Of a DNA stretch of 64,000 bases, positions 1 to 9,044 are shown one piece after another. Made by a program: the position numbers and the translations under genes. Numbering within the stretch: the stretch's first letter is position 1; each line of letters opens with the position of its first letter. This stretch comes from Novipirellula caenicola (GTDB taxonomy: Bacteria; Planctomycetota; Planctomycetia; Pirellulales; Pirellulaceae): contig NZ_BAABRO010000014.1 in assembly GCF_039545035.1 (NCBI RefSeq), forward strand, positions 124,001 to 188,000, written 5' to 3'. The notes under the pieces were generated by a model. That model had not been told where the DNA came from. It did no database searches and saw nothing but the letters and a program-made list of their open reading frames with translations.

Positions 1-461
1 GTGGCGAACAAAAACCCGACTCGCATCCCGTCGCCTACCCGTTGGACACGCATCGCCCAGTTTTGATTGTCTTTGGCAAAACGAGGATGCCCGGTGCGTC
101 CTTTGCTAACAACATAGATTGGCGTGTTGTGTGAGGGATTTCCGATCTTGATCCATGCCTCCAGCGTGATTGCGTCGCCGTTGGTAAAGTCAAAATCACT
201 CTGTTGGGCTGGATCATCGATCGACAGATAACCACCGGAATCGCCCAGCCGAATCGCGGTATTGTTGCTTTGAAAATCAGGGTAGACCGGAGGCCGCGGG
301 CCGGCTTGATCACGTTGTACCGAACCATGCGTGTGGAACGAATGTGTCGCTTCGGTGGCAAAGTCCCAATCGGCCACCAGCACCGGTTCCTCGGCTGCAG
401 CTATCGAATTACAGGTCAGCAGCAATAGCAAACAGGTCAGCAATTTCGAGACGTTCATCAT
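1..461 (-). CDS. LamG-like secreted protein, 5' part only
   Basis: This reading frame stays open from a Met-Met start at 461 to the left edge, so about 153 N-terminal residues are visible and the rest is outside the window. Residues 1 to about 23 form a signal peptide (hydrophobic Leu-rich core, then Ala-Ala-Ala-Glu). The mature part looks like a concanavalin/LamG jellyroll: it opens with a 'VLVADWDF' strand and later has 'TLEAWIKIG' followed by 'YVVSKGR', a pattern typical of LamG domains. The start lies two bases after the stop of the FecR gene, so it is the third gene of a sigma factor-FecR-LamG operon. In planctomycetes such proteins often continue into further sugar-binding or DUF1553-type domains, but that part is not seen here. 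I chose the upstream ATG of the two adjacent ones; 458 is equally possible. Confidence 0.75.
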   Translation of the reverse strand, partial: MMNVSKLLTCLLLLLTCNSIAAAEEPVLVADWDFATEATHSFHTHGSVQRDQAGPRPPVYPDFQSNNTAIRLGDSGGYLSIDDPAQQSDFDFTNGDAITLEAWIKIGNPSHNTPIYVVSKGRTGHPRFAKDNQNWAMRVQRVGDGMRVGFLFA

Positions 462-463
462 GA

Positions 464-2062
464 TCAGGGAGTTGGGCGTTCGGCGGGAGGCAGTTCGGCG
501 GGGAAGCCCGCGATAAACACGGGGTCGACGATTTGGTCGTCGTCGCGGGCGTCTTGGAAAAACAATCCCTCGACGACGGCGTTCGGTGGATAACCCAGGT
601 CACTCAAGTCGATCCCAACGGCAATGGCCCAAAACGGGATCGAAGGATTCATCCTGGTGAAGGAACCCTCTAGTAGATCGGACACACGGGCAACGCGTGA
701 ATCGAACTGCAACAGTTCAAAATCGGGAATCGACAATGCCTCGGGCGAATTGAGCGTGATGTCGTATCGAGTGATGGTTTGGGAATGCAGACCAGCATCC
801 ATTCGCAGTGGGCTGACGTGAAACGCATCTCCGTCTGCAGGGTTCAGCACCGACTGCAATTCAAAGAATACGACATCCGGCCCTGGGGCATTGACGACGG
901 GCGAGCGAAAGCGAATGGCCATCCCCAGCGTCGTCTCGGCGTCGTTGTCTAAACCAAGCAGCGGATCTGATGTGAGGGGTTGGGAGCCGCCGCCGAGGTT
1001 GAGGAAACCAGTATGGAGTAACCGGTCGGATTCGATCACCGCACGGCGGCCATCGCCGGAATCGTTTGTGTCTCCGATCGCAACGGACATGTGCTGCGAA
1101 TTCGTACCGCCACGAAAATGAGTAACCTCGATGCCAATCAGCTGTGATACATCGTATCGCCGCTTCGTTCCGCCACGCTGGACGGTCACACTTTGAAGTT
1201 GTCCATTGGGTTTGCCGGCGGTGTTTCCCATGGAAAACTCGACGACGCGGTCAGGAAGCTGGTGCCGATATTGACGCGGCTGAAACTCGACCGACGAAGC
1301 ATTGCCGCCGTTAAAGCGGCTAGCTTGACGCTCGGTTAGCAGGATCTTTTCTGAATCATCTCGATCCCGCGGTTGCACTTCGGCTGCGCCTTCGACGACT
1401 TGCACTTCGGTATCACCCACCTCGTCGACGTCGACGGAAAAACGAGTGCCCAGATCGGTGATTTCAGTCTTGGGCGTGATGACTTGAAACCCTTCGGCGC
1501 CGTCGGGTGCATACACGCTGCATGATCCTTGTTGGACGATCAAGCGATCCTGGCTGGCAATTTCGATCACGGCCGGAGCGTCCAAGATGACCTCCGCACC
1601 GGATGGGAACCTCAGTTCGATCATTCCCGAGGTGAGCGCGTATTCATGGTTGCTTTTCAGCGGTTCGCCAACACCCGGCATCACATCGCGAAAGAAGACC
1701 CCGCCGGCCGATTGCAGTAGCGTTGCCTGTTTCGGTGCTGCCGGAATGGCCTCTTCGACCGGATCACGATCGTTCCACCAAATCAACGAAGCGATCATCA
1801 GAACCGAAGCTGCAATCGCCACCCAAAATCGCAAGGAACGATTGATTTGCGGGGATGGATCAACCGCCGCAGCGCCGTGCGTCATTTGACGCAAATCGGT
1901 ATCCAAATCCAGGTAGTTGAAATAGATCTGTTGAGCATCGGCGTCGTCACGCAGTCTGTCTTGTAAGTCAAGGTGTTCCGAGTCGGTGATGGAACCATCG
2001 ACCAGCTTGCTCAGCAGTTGATGCAGTTGCCGATCGTCATTTCGATTTTCAGATCTCGTCAT
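464..2062 (-). CDS. FecR-domain membrane protein (sigma factor regulator type)
   Basis: The protein is 532 residues. Residues 1-75 are cytoplasmic and rich in acidic and Gln residues, like the N-terminus of anti-sigma/FecR regulators. Residues 78-96 are a single membrane segment ending in Trp-Trp. Residues about 110-235 form a FecR domain ('GMIELRFPSGAEVILDAP', then 'ITPKTEITDLGTRFSV'). The C-terminal 300 residues are an exported region I cannot place in a family. The family normally transmits an envelope signal to a partner ECF sigma factor, and here that gene lies directly upstream with an ATGA overlap. I chose the ATG at 2062 because of that overlap; an in-frame start further upstream would run deep into the sigma gene. 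The partner signal and target genes are unknown; the LamG gene immediately downstream is the obvious candidate. Confidence 0.85.
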   Translation of the reverse strand: MTRSENRNDDRQLHQLLSKLVDGSITDSEHLDLQDRLRDDADAQQIYFNYLDLDTDLRQMTHGAAAVDPSPQINRSLRFWVAIAASVLMIASLIWWNDRDPVEEAIPAAPKQATLLQSAGGVFFRDVMPGVGEPLKSNHEYALTSGMIELRFPSGAEVILDAPAVIEIASQDRLIVQQGSCSVYAPDGAEGFQVITPKTEITDLGTRFSVDVDEVGDTEVQVVEGAAEVQPRDRDDSEKILLTERQASRFNGGNASSVEFQPRQYRHQLPDRVVEFSMGNTAGKPNGQLQSVTVQRGGTKRRYDVSQLIGIEVTHFRGGTNSQHMSVAIGDTNDSGDGRRAVIESDRLLHTGFLNLGGGSQPLTSDPLLGLDNDAETTLGMAIRFRSPVVNAPGPDVVFFELQSVLNPADGDAFHVSPLRMDAGLHSQTITRYDITLNSPEALSIPDFELLQFDSRVARVSDLLEGSFTRMNPSIPFWAIAVGIDLSDLGYPPNAVVEGLFFQDARDDDQIVDPVFIAGFPAELPPAERPTP

Positions 2063-2601
2063 CCAAGTGCCTCCTCGGACGCAATGCGTTTTTCGATGCA
2101 TTGCAACAACATTCGTCGAACGGCGGACAATCGGTTGTACATCGTTTGCACGGCTTTGCCAGCCGATTCGGCGATTTCGGCAATGGGGCGTCGGTCATGA
2201 TAGACGCGTTGAATCAGTTCGCGGTCTGCTGATTTGAGATGGCTGACGCAAGTGCGGACGGCGGAGGTGCGAAGGTCGCGCTGCCCCAGCGTTGCCATCC
2301 GGCGATCGGCCAACTGTTCCGCGAGATCATCTGCGAATTGCAAACGATCGCGGCCGGCGGTGCGTCGAAAGTTTCGTACTTCATTAAACGCAATGCCACA
2401 GGCCCACGGCAGGAACAGCCGCTCGTGATCGAAATCGTCAAAGTGCCGCCACAGCGTCAAACTACATCGCTGGAACACGTCTTGCGCGTCGGCGTATTGC
2501 GGCAGCAGCGACCGCACATAGGCAAAGATACGAGTCTGGTCCCGCAAGAAATGCTGCAGAAACTGCTCGTAGCGATTGTCGTCAAGTTCGTCGGTTGGCA
2601 T
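2059..2601 (-). CDS. ECF-type RNA polymerase sigma factor
   Basis: This 180-residue protein has the length and two-domain layout of ECF sigma factors. Region 2 spans about residues 15-85, with a 'DAQDVFQRCSLTLWRHF' core-binding helix and an aromatic/basic stretch for promoter melting. Region 4 spans about 120-170, with a helix-turn-helix 'IAEIAESAGKAVQTMYNRLS'. It resembles the sigma-70 subgroup expanded in Rhodopirellula and Verrucomicrobium, which is usually followed by a FecR-type regulator. Here the FecR gene starts inside its stop codon (ATGA), so translation is probably coupled. No strong Shine-Dalgarno sequence precedes the ATG. It probably directs transcription of its own operon and of the LamG gene, which is inference from gene order. 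Confidence 0.9.
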   Translation of the reverse strand: MPTDELDDNRYEQFLQHFLRDQTRIFAYVRSLLPQYADAQDVFQRCSLTLWRHFDDFDHERLFLPWACGIAFNEVRNFRRTAGRDRLQFADDLAEQLADRRMATLGQRDLRTSAVRTCVSHLKSADRELIQRVYHDRRPIAEIAESAGKAVQTMYNRLSAVRRMLLQCIEKRIASEEALG

Positions 2602-3054
2602 CAGTTCGGGTTACGGTATTCCGTTGTCACTTGCAAAAGTTATGTCAGTAAAGTGGGATGTCTTTTACGGGTAAAAAGACGAATGCCCCCGTAGTGGACG
2701 AGGCAACGAGTCCCGCCGCACGTAGTGGACGAGGCAACGAGTCCCGCCGGCACCAATCCCATCGCAACAATTTTTAGCTGCCGCGAATCTCGTCGTGTCC
2801 AAATCCTTCTCGATCCGCCACGGCATCTCTAGCACCTAAAGCGAACAAGCACCTAAAGTGGGCGTCGCACCAAAGCCGGATTTGAAGCGTAAGCAACGAA
2901 TCGGCCTCGGCTAATCAACTGTGGTACGCTGCGTCCAAATTCTTACCGATTAATTTTTTCAAAACTTTTCGGCGAACGCCAATTCGTCCGTCGGCGACGG
3001 AATTGCCGACCAGCTCGATCACGGTTTCATTGATGCGATCGAGCCCAAAAAAGG
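2602..3054. other. Intergenic stretch with a short dispersed repeat
   Basis: I see no gene in these 453 bases. Near 2661-2679 is a small A/T-rich imperfect palindrome (TCTTTTAC/GTAAAAAGA) about 60 bases upstream of the sigma gene start, which could be part of its promoter region. Two tandem copies of a dispersed repeat follow at 2691-2749 and are listed separately. The remainder shows no coding bias I can recognise and no clear terminator. Confidence 0.5.
2691..2749. repeat. Two tandem copies of the GTAGTGGACGAGGCAACGAG repeat
   Basis: Two near-identical units start at 2691 and 2722 (31-base period), each beginning GTAGTGGACGAGGCAACGAG and ending in TCCCGCCG. The same sequence recurs in both orientations at 38995-39145. 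No open frame or terminal duplication is evident, so I read it as a short non-coding dispersed repeat. Confidence 0.8.
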
Positions 3055-6000
3055 TCATTTCAGTTCGGCAATCAACTTTCCATCGGCGACGCTCCAGATT
3101 CGAACGATGCCATTTTCGTCGCCTGCGATCAACTTTTTGCCGTCAGGCGTCACCGCGACCGTAAAGACGAACTCTTTCGCGGCGTCAAAGCCACGGACCT
3201 TTCCACCGTTGGTTGATTTGATCAGTCGTACTTCGCCGCTGCCGCCTGCCGCCACGAATTGGTCGCTGGTCTCGACAAACTGAACAGCCGTCACTTCCTT
3301 GGGAAATCCGCTGACGGTTCGCGATGTTTCTCCTGTTTCGGTGTTCCACAGTTTGACGGTTTGGTCCGCGGCGGCGGACGCCAGCACGTCGCCGCTATCT
3401 TGCCATGCCACCGACAAGACATGGTGTGTATGTCCCTCGAGCCGCCGCGTGGTTTCGCCACTGGCAACGTTGGTCAATCCGATCGTGCGATCCGCTGATG
3501 CCGACGCCAGCGTTTGGCTATCGGGTGAAAACGCCAATCCCAGCACGGTGTCCAAATGAAGTTCGCCCAAATCGCGAAGCACGGTTCCGTTTCGAACATC
3601 AAAGATTTTGACACTTCCCGAACGACTGGGCTCACCCGAGCCAACCGCCAGCGTCATCGAATCCGCTCGGAAATCGATTGCCGTGACGCGATCGGCAAGC
3701 AGGTTCGGATTGTCGATCGAGCCGATTGTCCGTTCTAGCGTCCATTGTCCTTGTAGGGAGTAGCCCTGGATGATGCCGGGGATGAGCAATCGGCAGAGGG
3801 TTTTGTTAACGAACGCGACATCAAATCGATCCGTGGTGCCGACGCCCATGACGTCGTGTGAGTCGGTGCGAGGGAACGTTGTTAGTGGTTGGCCATCAAG
3901 ACTGCGAATCAAACACGAAGTACCGTCGCGATGCACCGTGGCAATTTGCGAGTCGTCAGAGCTCCACGCTAAATCCATTACCGCACGTCCAGGTCGACTC
4001 AAGTTTGCTTGTGCATGGGCCAATTTGGCATCGAGCCGAGCGAGTCCGCGTGTTTCGGCTTCGACGACGCGTTGATGCGATGGGATGGCTTCGGTGGCTC
4101 GCTTCTGAGCCGCCGTAGCCGCGTCGGTCGACCGTTGCTGCTTGACCAATTCCGCTTCGGTCTTTGCCTTTTCGGCTTCGGCTTTGGTCAAGGCAGTACG
4201 CTGAGCTTCAAGTTCCTTGACGCTCTTTTCCTGAGCCGCTTTGGCCGCGGCGATGGATTTCTCTGCCGCAGCGATGTCCGCTTTCGCCTTCTCGATCTCG
4301 GCTTGCGTTGCGGCCACTTTCTGCTCGGCTTCCGCCGTTTTCGCAGCCGTAGTTTCGTCGGCCTGATTATCGGCCTGCTTATCGGCCTGCTCGGCTGCGA
4401 TTTTCTCCTTCGCCGACTTGTCTGATTCGAGCTGCTTGGTGGCTTGCTCGAGTCGCGACTTTGCTTCGGCCGCAAGTTTCTCTGCCGCAGCCATCTCGGC
4501 CTTGCTTTTTGCGATCGCGGCCTCCGTCATTGTGACCAACTTGGCTGCTTCGACTCGCTTTGCTTCGTTGGCCTCATTCGCCTTGGCCGCTGCGTCCCGT
4601 GTCTTGATAACCGCCGCGAGTGCCTCGTCTTCTTTCTTTAGCAGCTCTTCAAGCTCTTTCGTCTTTTCCGCCAATTTGGCCAGCAGGGCTTTTTGGCGAC
4701 TGGCGTCGCGAGTCCGCTTGGACACCGCCAATGCGTCTTCGATCGACGCGTTGGCGATGGCTAACCGTTTACCGTCAGCTAGGTTCCAGACCTGAACGGT
4801 TCCATCGCGACTGCCCGTCGCCAGACGTGTTTGATCCGCCGAGACGTCGATGGCGTCAACGATCGCCCCAGCGTCCAGCGTCCGAAGGATTTGATTCTTG
4901 GCTGCATCGACCAGCACAACGCCTCGTGTCTCGCTGGCGACAGAGACCGCCAACGCTGGTTTGGTGATCAGTACCACGGCGGTAGCGTCCGAGATGTCGG
5001 CGAGAGAATCATGTACCACTTGAATAGTTGCAGGTGCATTTTCTGCGGCCGCTACCATTCGCAATAGTTGTGCGATGCCATCGCTGGTCCGAACTGCGAT
5101 GTGGATGCCGTCGCTGCCCGTGGCCAATTGTTCCAGTGATACACCGAGTTCCAATTCGGTCAGCTTGTTGCCGTTGGTCGCATCGAAAACGCTAATGTGT
5201 CCCGCTTCGTCGGCAACCACTAATTGGTTGGTGGAACCAGCCCAGGCGATTCCGACCACGCGATCGGAGTGTCCCAGGATTGATGCCCGACGATCGTTCG
5301 TGGCGACATCCCAGACCTCGATATCGCCGATGGCATTGACCAGTGCGATCTCGGAGCCACCGGGTTTGACTGAGATGATTTGTGCGACCTTCATCCACGC
5401 CGCCTCTTTAGACTCAACCGCCGGATGTGTTCGCTTCCACAATCGCACGGTGCGGAATCCACCGGTGGCAAGCCGGCGTCCGTCTGGCGAAAACGCAATC
5501 GATTGAATCAAGTCGACGTCGGCAATCCCAGATTCTCCCGTTGCCAGATCAGCAAGTGCAGGGTCGGCAAGCACGACCGAATTGGTGGGTTGATCGATGT
5601 CGGCAACAAACAATCGGTTGCCTCGGGCAAACGCGAATTGTTGTCCGTCGGGCGAAACATCCGATGCATAGACGGTGCGAATGGATTCGGGAATGGCTTG
5701 CCAGCTGATCGATTCGGTGTGACTCGCGTCGGAATTCTTTGCGCCTTGCGTGATCCACAATTGCAGAAGTCCCAATTCATCGGCAGTCAGCGGCGAGGCC
5801 CCGACGTCATTGTCGGCCGGTGGCATCAGCGGATCCTCTTCGCCGGTTGCCCGCAGCAGTAACAAACTTGATTTGGCGTCTTCGGCGACCACCGCGGGCC
5901 CACTATCGCCACCCTTCATCAGTGACGCATGGGACTCGAGTACCAAGCCGCCTTCGTCGTCGGCCTTTTGATGGCAAGCGACACAATTGCGTTTCAAGAT

Positions 6001-6225
6001 CGGAGCGATTTCGCTGGCAAAGTCGACCGGCGTCGTTCGTTGCAGTGACGCGATGGTTAACACGGGTTCGGCACTGACCGGATCTGCAGCGATCAACAAC
6101 AGGGACGTCATGCCGAAGGCGACCAGCGGTGTGGCGAGTGGCCTGCTGAAACCCCTGATCAAATCTGCAACGTCTTTTACGTTGTTAACGGCGCGGCGAA
6201 AGCCATTGTGTTTGCACGAGTTCAT
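3055..6225 (-). CDS. Secreted PSCyt1 cytochrome-WD40 protein with internal coiled coil
   Basis: The protein is 1056 residues from the ATG at 6225. That start puts a signal peptide (residues 1 to about 52, ending 'PVSA') just ahead of the cytochrome domain; an open extension to 6369 adds 48 residues without signal features. Residues about 65-165 are a planctomycete cytochrome PSCyt1 domain with one haem motif, CVACH at 81-85. Residues about 170-500 and 745-1056 are WD40 repeats ('VRLWKRT', 'VQVWNLADG', 'VKLWNTETG', 'VRIWSVADG'). Between the two propeller halves lies a block of about 240 residues (about 502-745) very rich in Ala, Lys, Glu and Gln, predicted to be coiled coil, including a Q-A-D-K/N tandem at 4360-4400. 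The family is thought to act in the envelope, with haem-based electron transfer or sensing, but its role is not established. The gene is divergent from the 6619 gene. Confidence 0.85.
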   Translation of the reverse strand: MNSCKHNGFRRAVNNVKDVADLIRGFSRPLATPLVAFGMTSLLLIAADPVSAEPVLTIASLQRTTPVDFASEIAPILKRNCVACHQKADDEGGLVLESHASLMKGGDSGPAVVAEDAKSSLLLLRATGEEDPLMPPADNDVGASPLTADELGLLQLWITQGAKNSDASHTESISWQAIPESIRTVYASDVSPDGQQFAFARGNRLFVADIDQPTNSVVLADPALADLATGESGIADVDLIQSIAFSPDGRRLATGGFRTVRLWKRTHPAVESKEAAWMKVAQIISVKPGGSEIALVNAIGDIEVWDVATNDRRASILGHSDRVVGIAWAGSTNQLVVADEAGHISVFDATNGNKLTELELGVSLEQLATGSDGIHIAVRTSDGIAQLLRMVAAAENAPATIQVVHDSLADISDATAVVLITKPALAVSVASETRGVVLVDAAKNQILRTLDAGAIVDAIDVSADQTRLATGSRDGTVQVWNLADGKRLAIANASIEDALAVSKRTRDASRQKALLAKLAEKTKELEELLKKEDEALAAVIKTRDAAAKANEANEAKRVEAAKLVTMTEAAIAKSKAEMAAAEKLAAEAKSRLEQATKQLESDKSAKEKIAAEQADKQADNQADETTAAKTAEAEQKVAATQAEIEKAKADIAAAEKSIAAAKAAQEKSVKELEAQRTALTKAEAEKAKTEAELVKQQRSTDAATAAQKRATEAIPSHQRVVEAETRGLARLDAKLAHAQANLSRPGRAVMDLAWSSDDSQIATVHRDGTSCLIRSLDGQPLTTFPRTDSHDVMGVGTTDRFDVAFVNKTLCRLLIPGIIQGYSLQGQWTLERTIGSIDNPNLLADRVTAIDFRADSMTLAVGSGEPSRSGSVKIFDVRNGTVLRDLGELHLDTVLGLAFSPDSQTLASASADRTIGLTNVASGETTRRLEGHTHHVLSVAWQDSGDVLASAAADQTVKLWNTETGETSRTVSGFPKEVTAVQFVETSDQFVAAGGSGEVRLIKSTNGGKVRGFDAAKEFVFTVAVTPDGKKLIAGDENGIVRIWSVADGKLIAELK

Positions 6226-6512
6226 TGTGCGAATGATGAAGGCAGGCCCGTGCCATGCGTCGACAAAACTCGGCTGCTTCGATCCAAGGTCGATGGTATC
6301 GCGGCAGTGAGTGCTGGACGCAGGGACTTTGCGAGCGCGAGCGGGTGAACTAGGGAGGGGACCCGGCATGATGGTGTGCTCGAACGATGTTGTGGTGGGG
6401 AAGACGCGAGGTGGGAAGAATCAGTTTACTAAAACGGTGCTGTCGAAGAGTGTATAGATTAAAAAGTTTCAAGCTAATCGTGAAAACGCGGTCGGGGGAA
6501 CTTGGGACCGCA

Positions 6513-6547
6513 CACAATTTGACATTGTGAACAGTAAACACTATCGT
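6513..6547 (+). promoter_or_regulatory. Putative sigma-70-like promoter with overlapping inverted repeat
   Basis: TTGACA at 6519-6524 is followed after exactly 17 bases by TATCGT at 6542-6547, about 70 bases upstream of the ATG at 6619. An inverted repeat CACAAT-N5-ATTGTG (6513-6529) overlaps the -35 box and could be an operator. This is a pattern match in a 393-base divergent intergenic region (6226-6618) that otherwise holds nothing I recognise. Planctomycete promoters are poorly characterised. Confidence 0.35.
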
Positions 6548-6618
6548 TAACGCTGAGTCCTTTTGGACTTCCCGCCCCCGGTCAATCGGGATCCCTCCCA
6601 ACATTGTGGCACTCGCTT

Positions 6619-8910
6619 ATGCGTTCCGCCGTAGCCTGTCGCGCGTTTTCGATGCTGCCGTGGCATTTGCCATGTGTCGCCGTGATCGCTGTATCGCTGT
6701 GCTTGGATGATACGGTGTTTGCCGAAGGTGATATTGTCTTTGCAAAAAACGTAACCGCAGACGCCCAGAAACCTGCGATCAGCTTCGCCAACGACGTCGC
6801 TCCGGTTTTAACCAAAGCAGGCTGCAATACCGGCGTCTGTCACGCCAAGGCAGGAGGGGGACAGAACGGTTTTGAACTGTCGCTGCTCGGTTTCGAGCCC
6901 GCTGAGGATTACGAACATGTGGTACGCGAAGCTCGCGGACGACGACTCTCGTTGGCCGCACCCGAACAAAGTCTGCTACTGCTGAAAGCGACTGGTCAAA
7001 TTCCCCACGGCGGCGGCGTTCGGCTAGAGAAACAATCTGCCGGCTATCGCCAACTACGCGACTGGATTGCCGCGGGAGCTCTCTACGGTGCCCAGGACGC
7101 TCCCGAGCTCACCTCGATCCGAGTTCAACCCGAACGTGGATTGTTGAACCAGGGAGCAACACAGCAATTGACGGCGATTGCTCACTACAGCGACGGAACG
7201 ACACGGGATGTGACCGATCTGGCTCTCTACGAAACCAACGACGTCGCGATGATCGAGTCGTCGGAATCGGGAGTGGTGCATGCACAGCATCTGCCTGGTA
7301 ACGCTGCGGTGATGGTTCGTTACCAAGGCAAAGTCGCAGTCTATACCGCTGCGATTCCGCTGGGGGCTGCGGTCGACCAGGTGCCGGACTCGAACAACTT
7401 TGTCGACGATTTTGTCTTTGACAATTTGCAGACGCTTGGCATTCCTCCATCGCCGATCTGTGACGATGCAACGTTCCTGAGGCGGGTCACGTTGGACATC
7501 GCCGGCCGCTTGCCGACCGAGGCTGAATCGCGTGCTTTCCTTGGCAACCGCGACGATGACCGTCGCGATCAAGTGATCGATGAACTTTTGAAGAGTCCCG
7601 ACTATGCAGACTACTTTGCGAACAAGTGGACGACGCTACTGAAGAATCGGCGGGATGACAAAAGCGACATCACATCGAACTTTGCCTTTCACGCTTGGCT
7701 GCGAGATAGTTTGTTAGCGAACCGGCCTTACGACCAAATCGTGCGTGAATTGTTGGCGGCCACCGGAACCGTGATGGGGAATCCACCGGTCGCCTGGTAC
7801 AAGCGTGTCAAGGAACCGAAGGAACAAATCGAAGACGTTGCCCAATTGTTTCTCGGCGTGCGAATGCAGTGTGCCCAGTGCCACCATCATCCGTTTGAGC
7901 GGTGGAGCCAAGACGACTATTACTCGTTGGTTGCCTTTTTTAGCAAAGTGGGACGCAAACCGACCGGCGTTCGCGGCGAAGACCAAATTTTTCATCAACG
8001 GGGTGTCGCGGGCGAAACGAATCCCAAGACTGGTGAAACGCTTCCGCCTGCGGCTTTGGGAGACAACGTTGGTGAAATTCCTGCGGGCGAGGATCCACGG
8101 CTGCGCTTGGCCGATTGGATGAGCTCGGAAGAGAACCCGTTTTTTGCCAAAGCACTGGTCAATCGCTATTGGAAACATTTCTTTAGTCGCGGATTGATCG
8201 AACCCGAAGATGACATCCGCGATACCAACCCGCCGACCAATCCTGAGCTGCTAACCGCAATCGAACGACACTTTATCGATAGCGGGTATGATCTGAAAGA
8301 ATTGGTGCGGGTGATCACGCGGTCGCATGCCTATCAATTGAGTTCCGTTCCCAACGAATACAACCTCGCCGACCGACAAAACTACTCGCGGTTCTATCCC
8401 AAGCGGCTGCAAGCCGAAGTGATGCTTGATTCGATCGACTTTTTGACCGGCGCCCGCACCGACTTTGCCAATTTGCCCGTGGGCACCAAAGCGGTCGCAC
8501 TGCCGGACAACAGCTACAACAAATCGTCGCCGTTTTTGCGAGTGTTTGGACGTCCTGAAAGTACCAGTGTGTGCGAGTGCGAGCGAGTTCAATCCGCCAG
8601 CCTTGCGCAAAGCCTGCATTTCATCAACGCCGCGGACATCAAGGCCAAACTTGCGTTTAAAGGAGGCCGCGCCGAACGTTTGGCGGCGACGAAAGAGGTC
8701 ACCGACGATGACCGCATCAACGAGTTGTACTTGGCTGCTTATGCACGACCGCCTCGAGACGAAGAACGGGCGACCGCGGTTGCGTATTTGTCGGAACCTC
8801 GCTTCGCTGCCGACAAGAAACCTTTAAGCGACGTCGATGCCACCCGCGAAAATTTACAAGATTTGTTGTGGGCACTGATCAATACAAAAGAGTTTTTATT
8901 CAACCATTAA
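6619..8910 (+). CDS. PSCyt1/Big2/DUF1549/DUF1553 secreted cytochrome protein (set 1)
   Basis: This 763-residue protein has the classic planctomycete layout. A signal peptide covers residues 1 to about 35. The N-terminal cytochrome domain carries a CX4CH motif, C69-C74-H75 ('CNTGVCH'). A bacterial Ig-like group 2 domain lies at about 130-230 ('HYSDGTTRDVTDLALYETND'). DUF1549 (PSCyt2, about 255-440) contains 'LRRVTLDIAGRLPT' and a second haem-type motif CAQCH at 418-422 followed by HHPFERWS. DUF1553 (PSD1, about 500-760) contains 'LVNRYWKHFFSRGLIEP'. I preferred the ATG at 6619 to a TTG at 6604, since it gives a better signal peptide. The family is exported and presumed to be a multi-haem redox protein linked to DUF1501 partners; no reaction is proven. 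It leads the first of two parallel sets. Confidence 0.9.
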   Translation: MRSAVACRAFSMLPWHLPCVAVIAVSLCLDDTVFAEGDIVFAKNVTADAQKPAISFANDVAPVLTKAGCNTGVCHAKAGGGQNGFELSLLGFEPAEDYEHVVREARGRRLSLAAPEQSLLLLKATGQIPHGGGVRLEKQSAGYRQLRDWIAAGALYGAQDAPELTSIRVQPERGLLNQGATQQLTAIAHYSDGTTRDVTDLALYETNDVAMIESSESGVVHAQHLPGNAAVMVRYQGKVAVYTAAIPLGAAVDQVPDSNNFVDDFVFDNLQTLGIPPSPICDDATFLRRVTLDIAGRLPTEAESRAFLGNRDDDRRDQVIDELLKSPDYADYFANKWTTLLKNRRDDKSDITSNFAFHAWLRDSLLANRPYDQIVRELLAATGTVMGNPPVAWYKRVKEPKEQIEDVAQLFLGVRMQCAQCHHHPFERWSQDDYYSLVAFFSKVGRKPTGVRGEDQIFHQRGVAGETNPKTGETLPPAALGDNVGEIPAGEDPRLRLADWMSSEENPFFAKALVNRYWKHFFSRGLIEPEDDIRDTNPPTNPELLTAIERHFIDSGYDLKELVRVITRSHAYQLSSVPNEYNLADRQNYSRFYPKRLQAEVMLDSIDFLTGARTDFANLPVGTKAVALPDNSYNKSSPFLRVFGRPESTSVCECERVQSASLAQSLHFINAADIKAKLAFKGGRAERLAATKEVTDDDRINELYLAAYARPPRDEERATAVAYLSEPRFAADKKPLSDVDATRENLQDLLWALINTKEFLFNH

Positions 8911-8928
8911 CGCCAGACCAACCACGTT

Positions 8929-9011
8929 TTTAGCGGTACGGCGCAAGCCGTCCGGTTGCGGCGAGAAAGAACGATCTAAATAGTCCGGACGCCCTCGCGC
9001 GCCGCACCGCC
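8929..9011. repeat. Imperfect palindromic element (TAGCGGTACGGCGCAAGCC family)
   Basis: The left arm starts TAGCGGTACGGCGCAAGCCG at 8931 and the right arm (CCGGACGCC...GCACCGC, ending about 9010) is its imperfect reverse complement. A loop of about 35 bases separates them. A second copy of the family lies at 16479-16570 within a gene. The element sits directly after the stop at 8910 and could fold into a strong hairpin in RNA, so it may also act as a terminator or processing site. Confidence 0.7.
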
Positions 9012-9044
9012 ATCAAAAACAATAACGTGCCACCCACCATTGCC

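Noticed and set aside
4009-4475. Frames in both orientations opposite the coiled-coil region
   Set aside because: They result from the repetitive GCT/GCG/AAG codon pattern of the real gene on the minus strand.
6226-6369. N-terminal extension of the cytochrome/WD40 gene
   Set aside because: It adds residues without a signal or domain; the ATG at 6225 is closer to the signal peptide.
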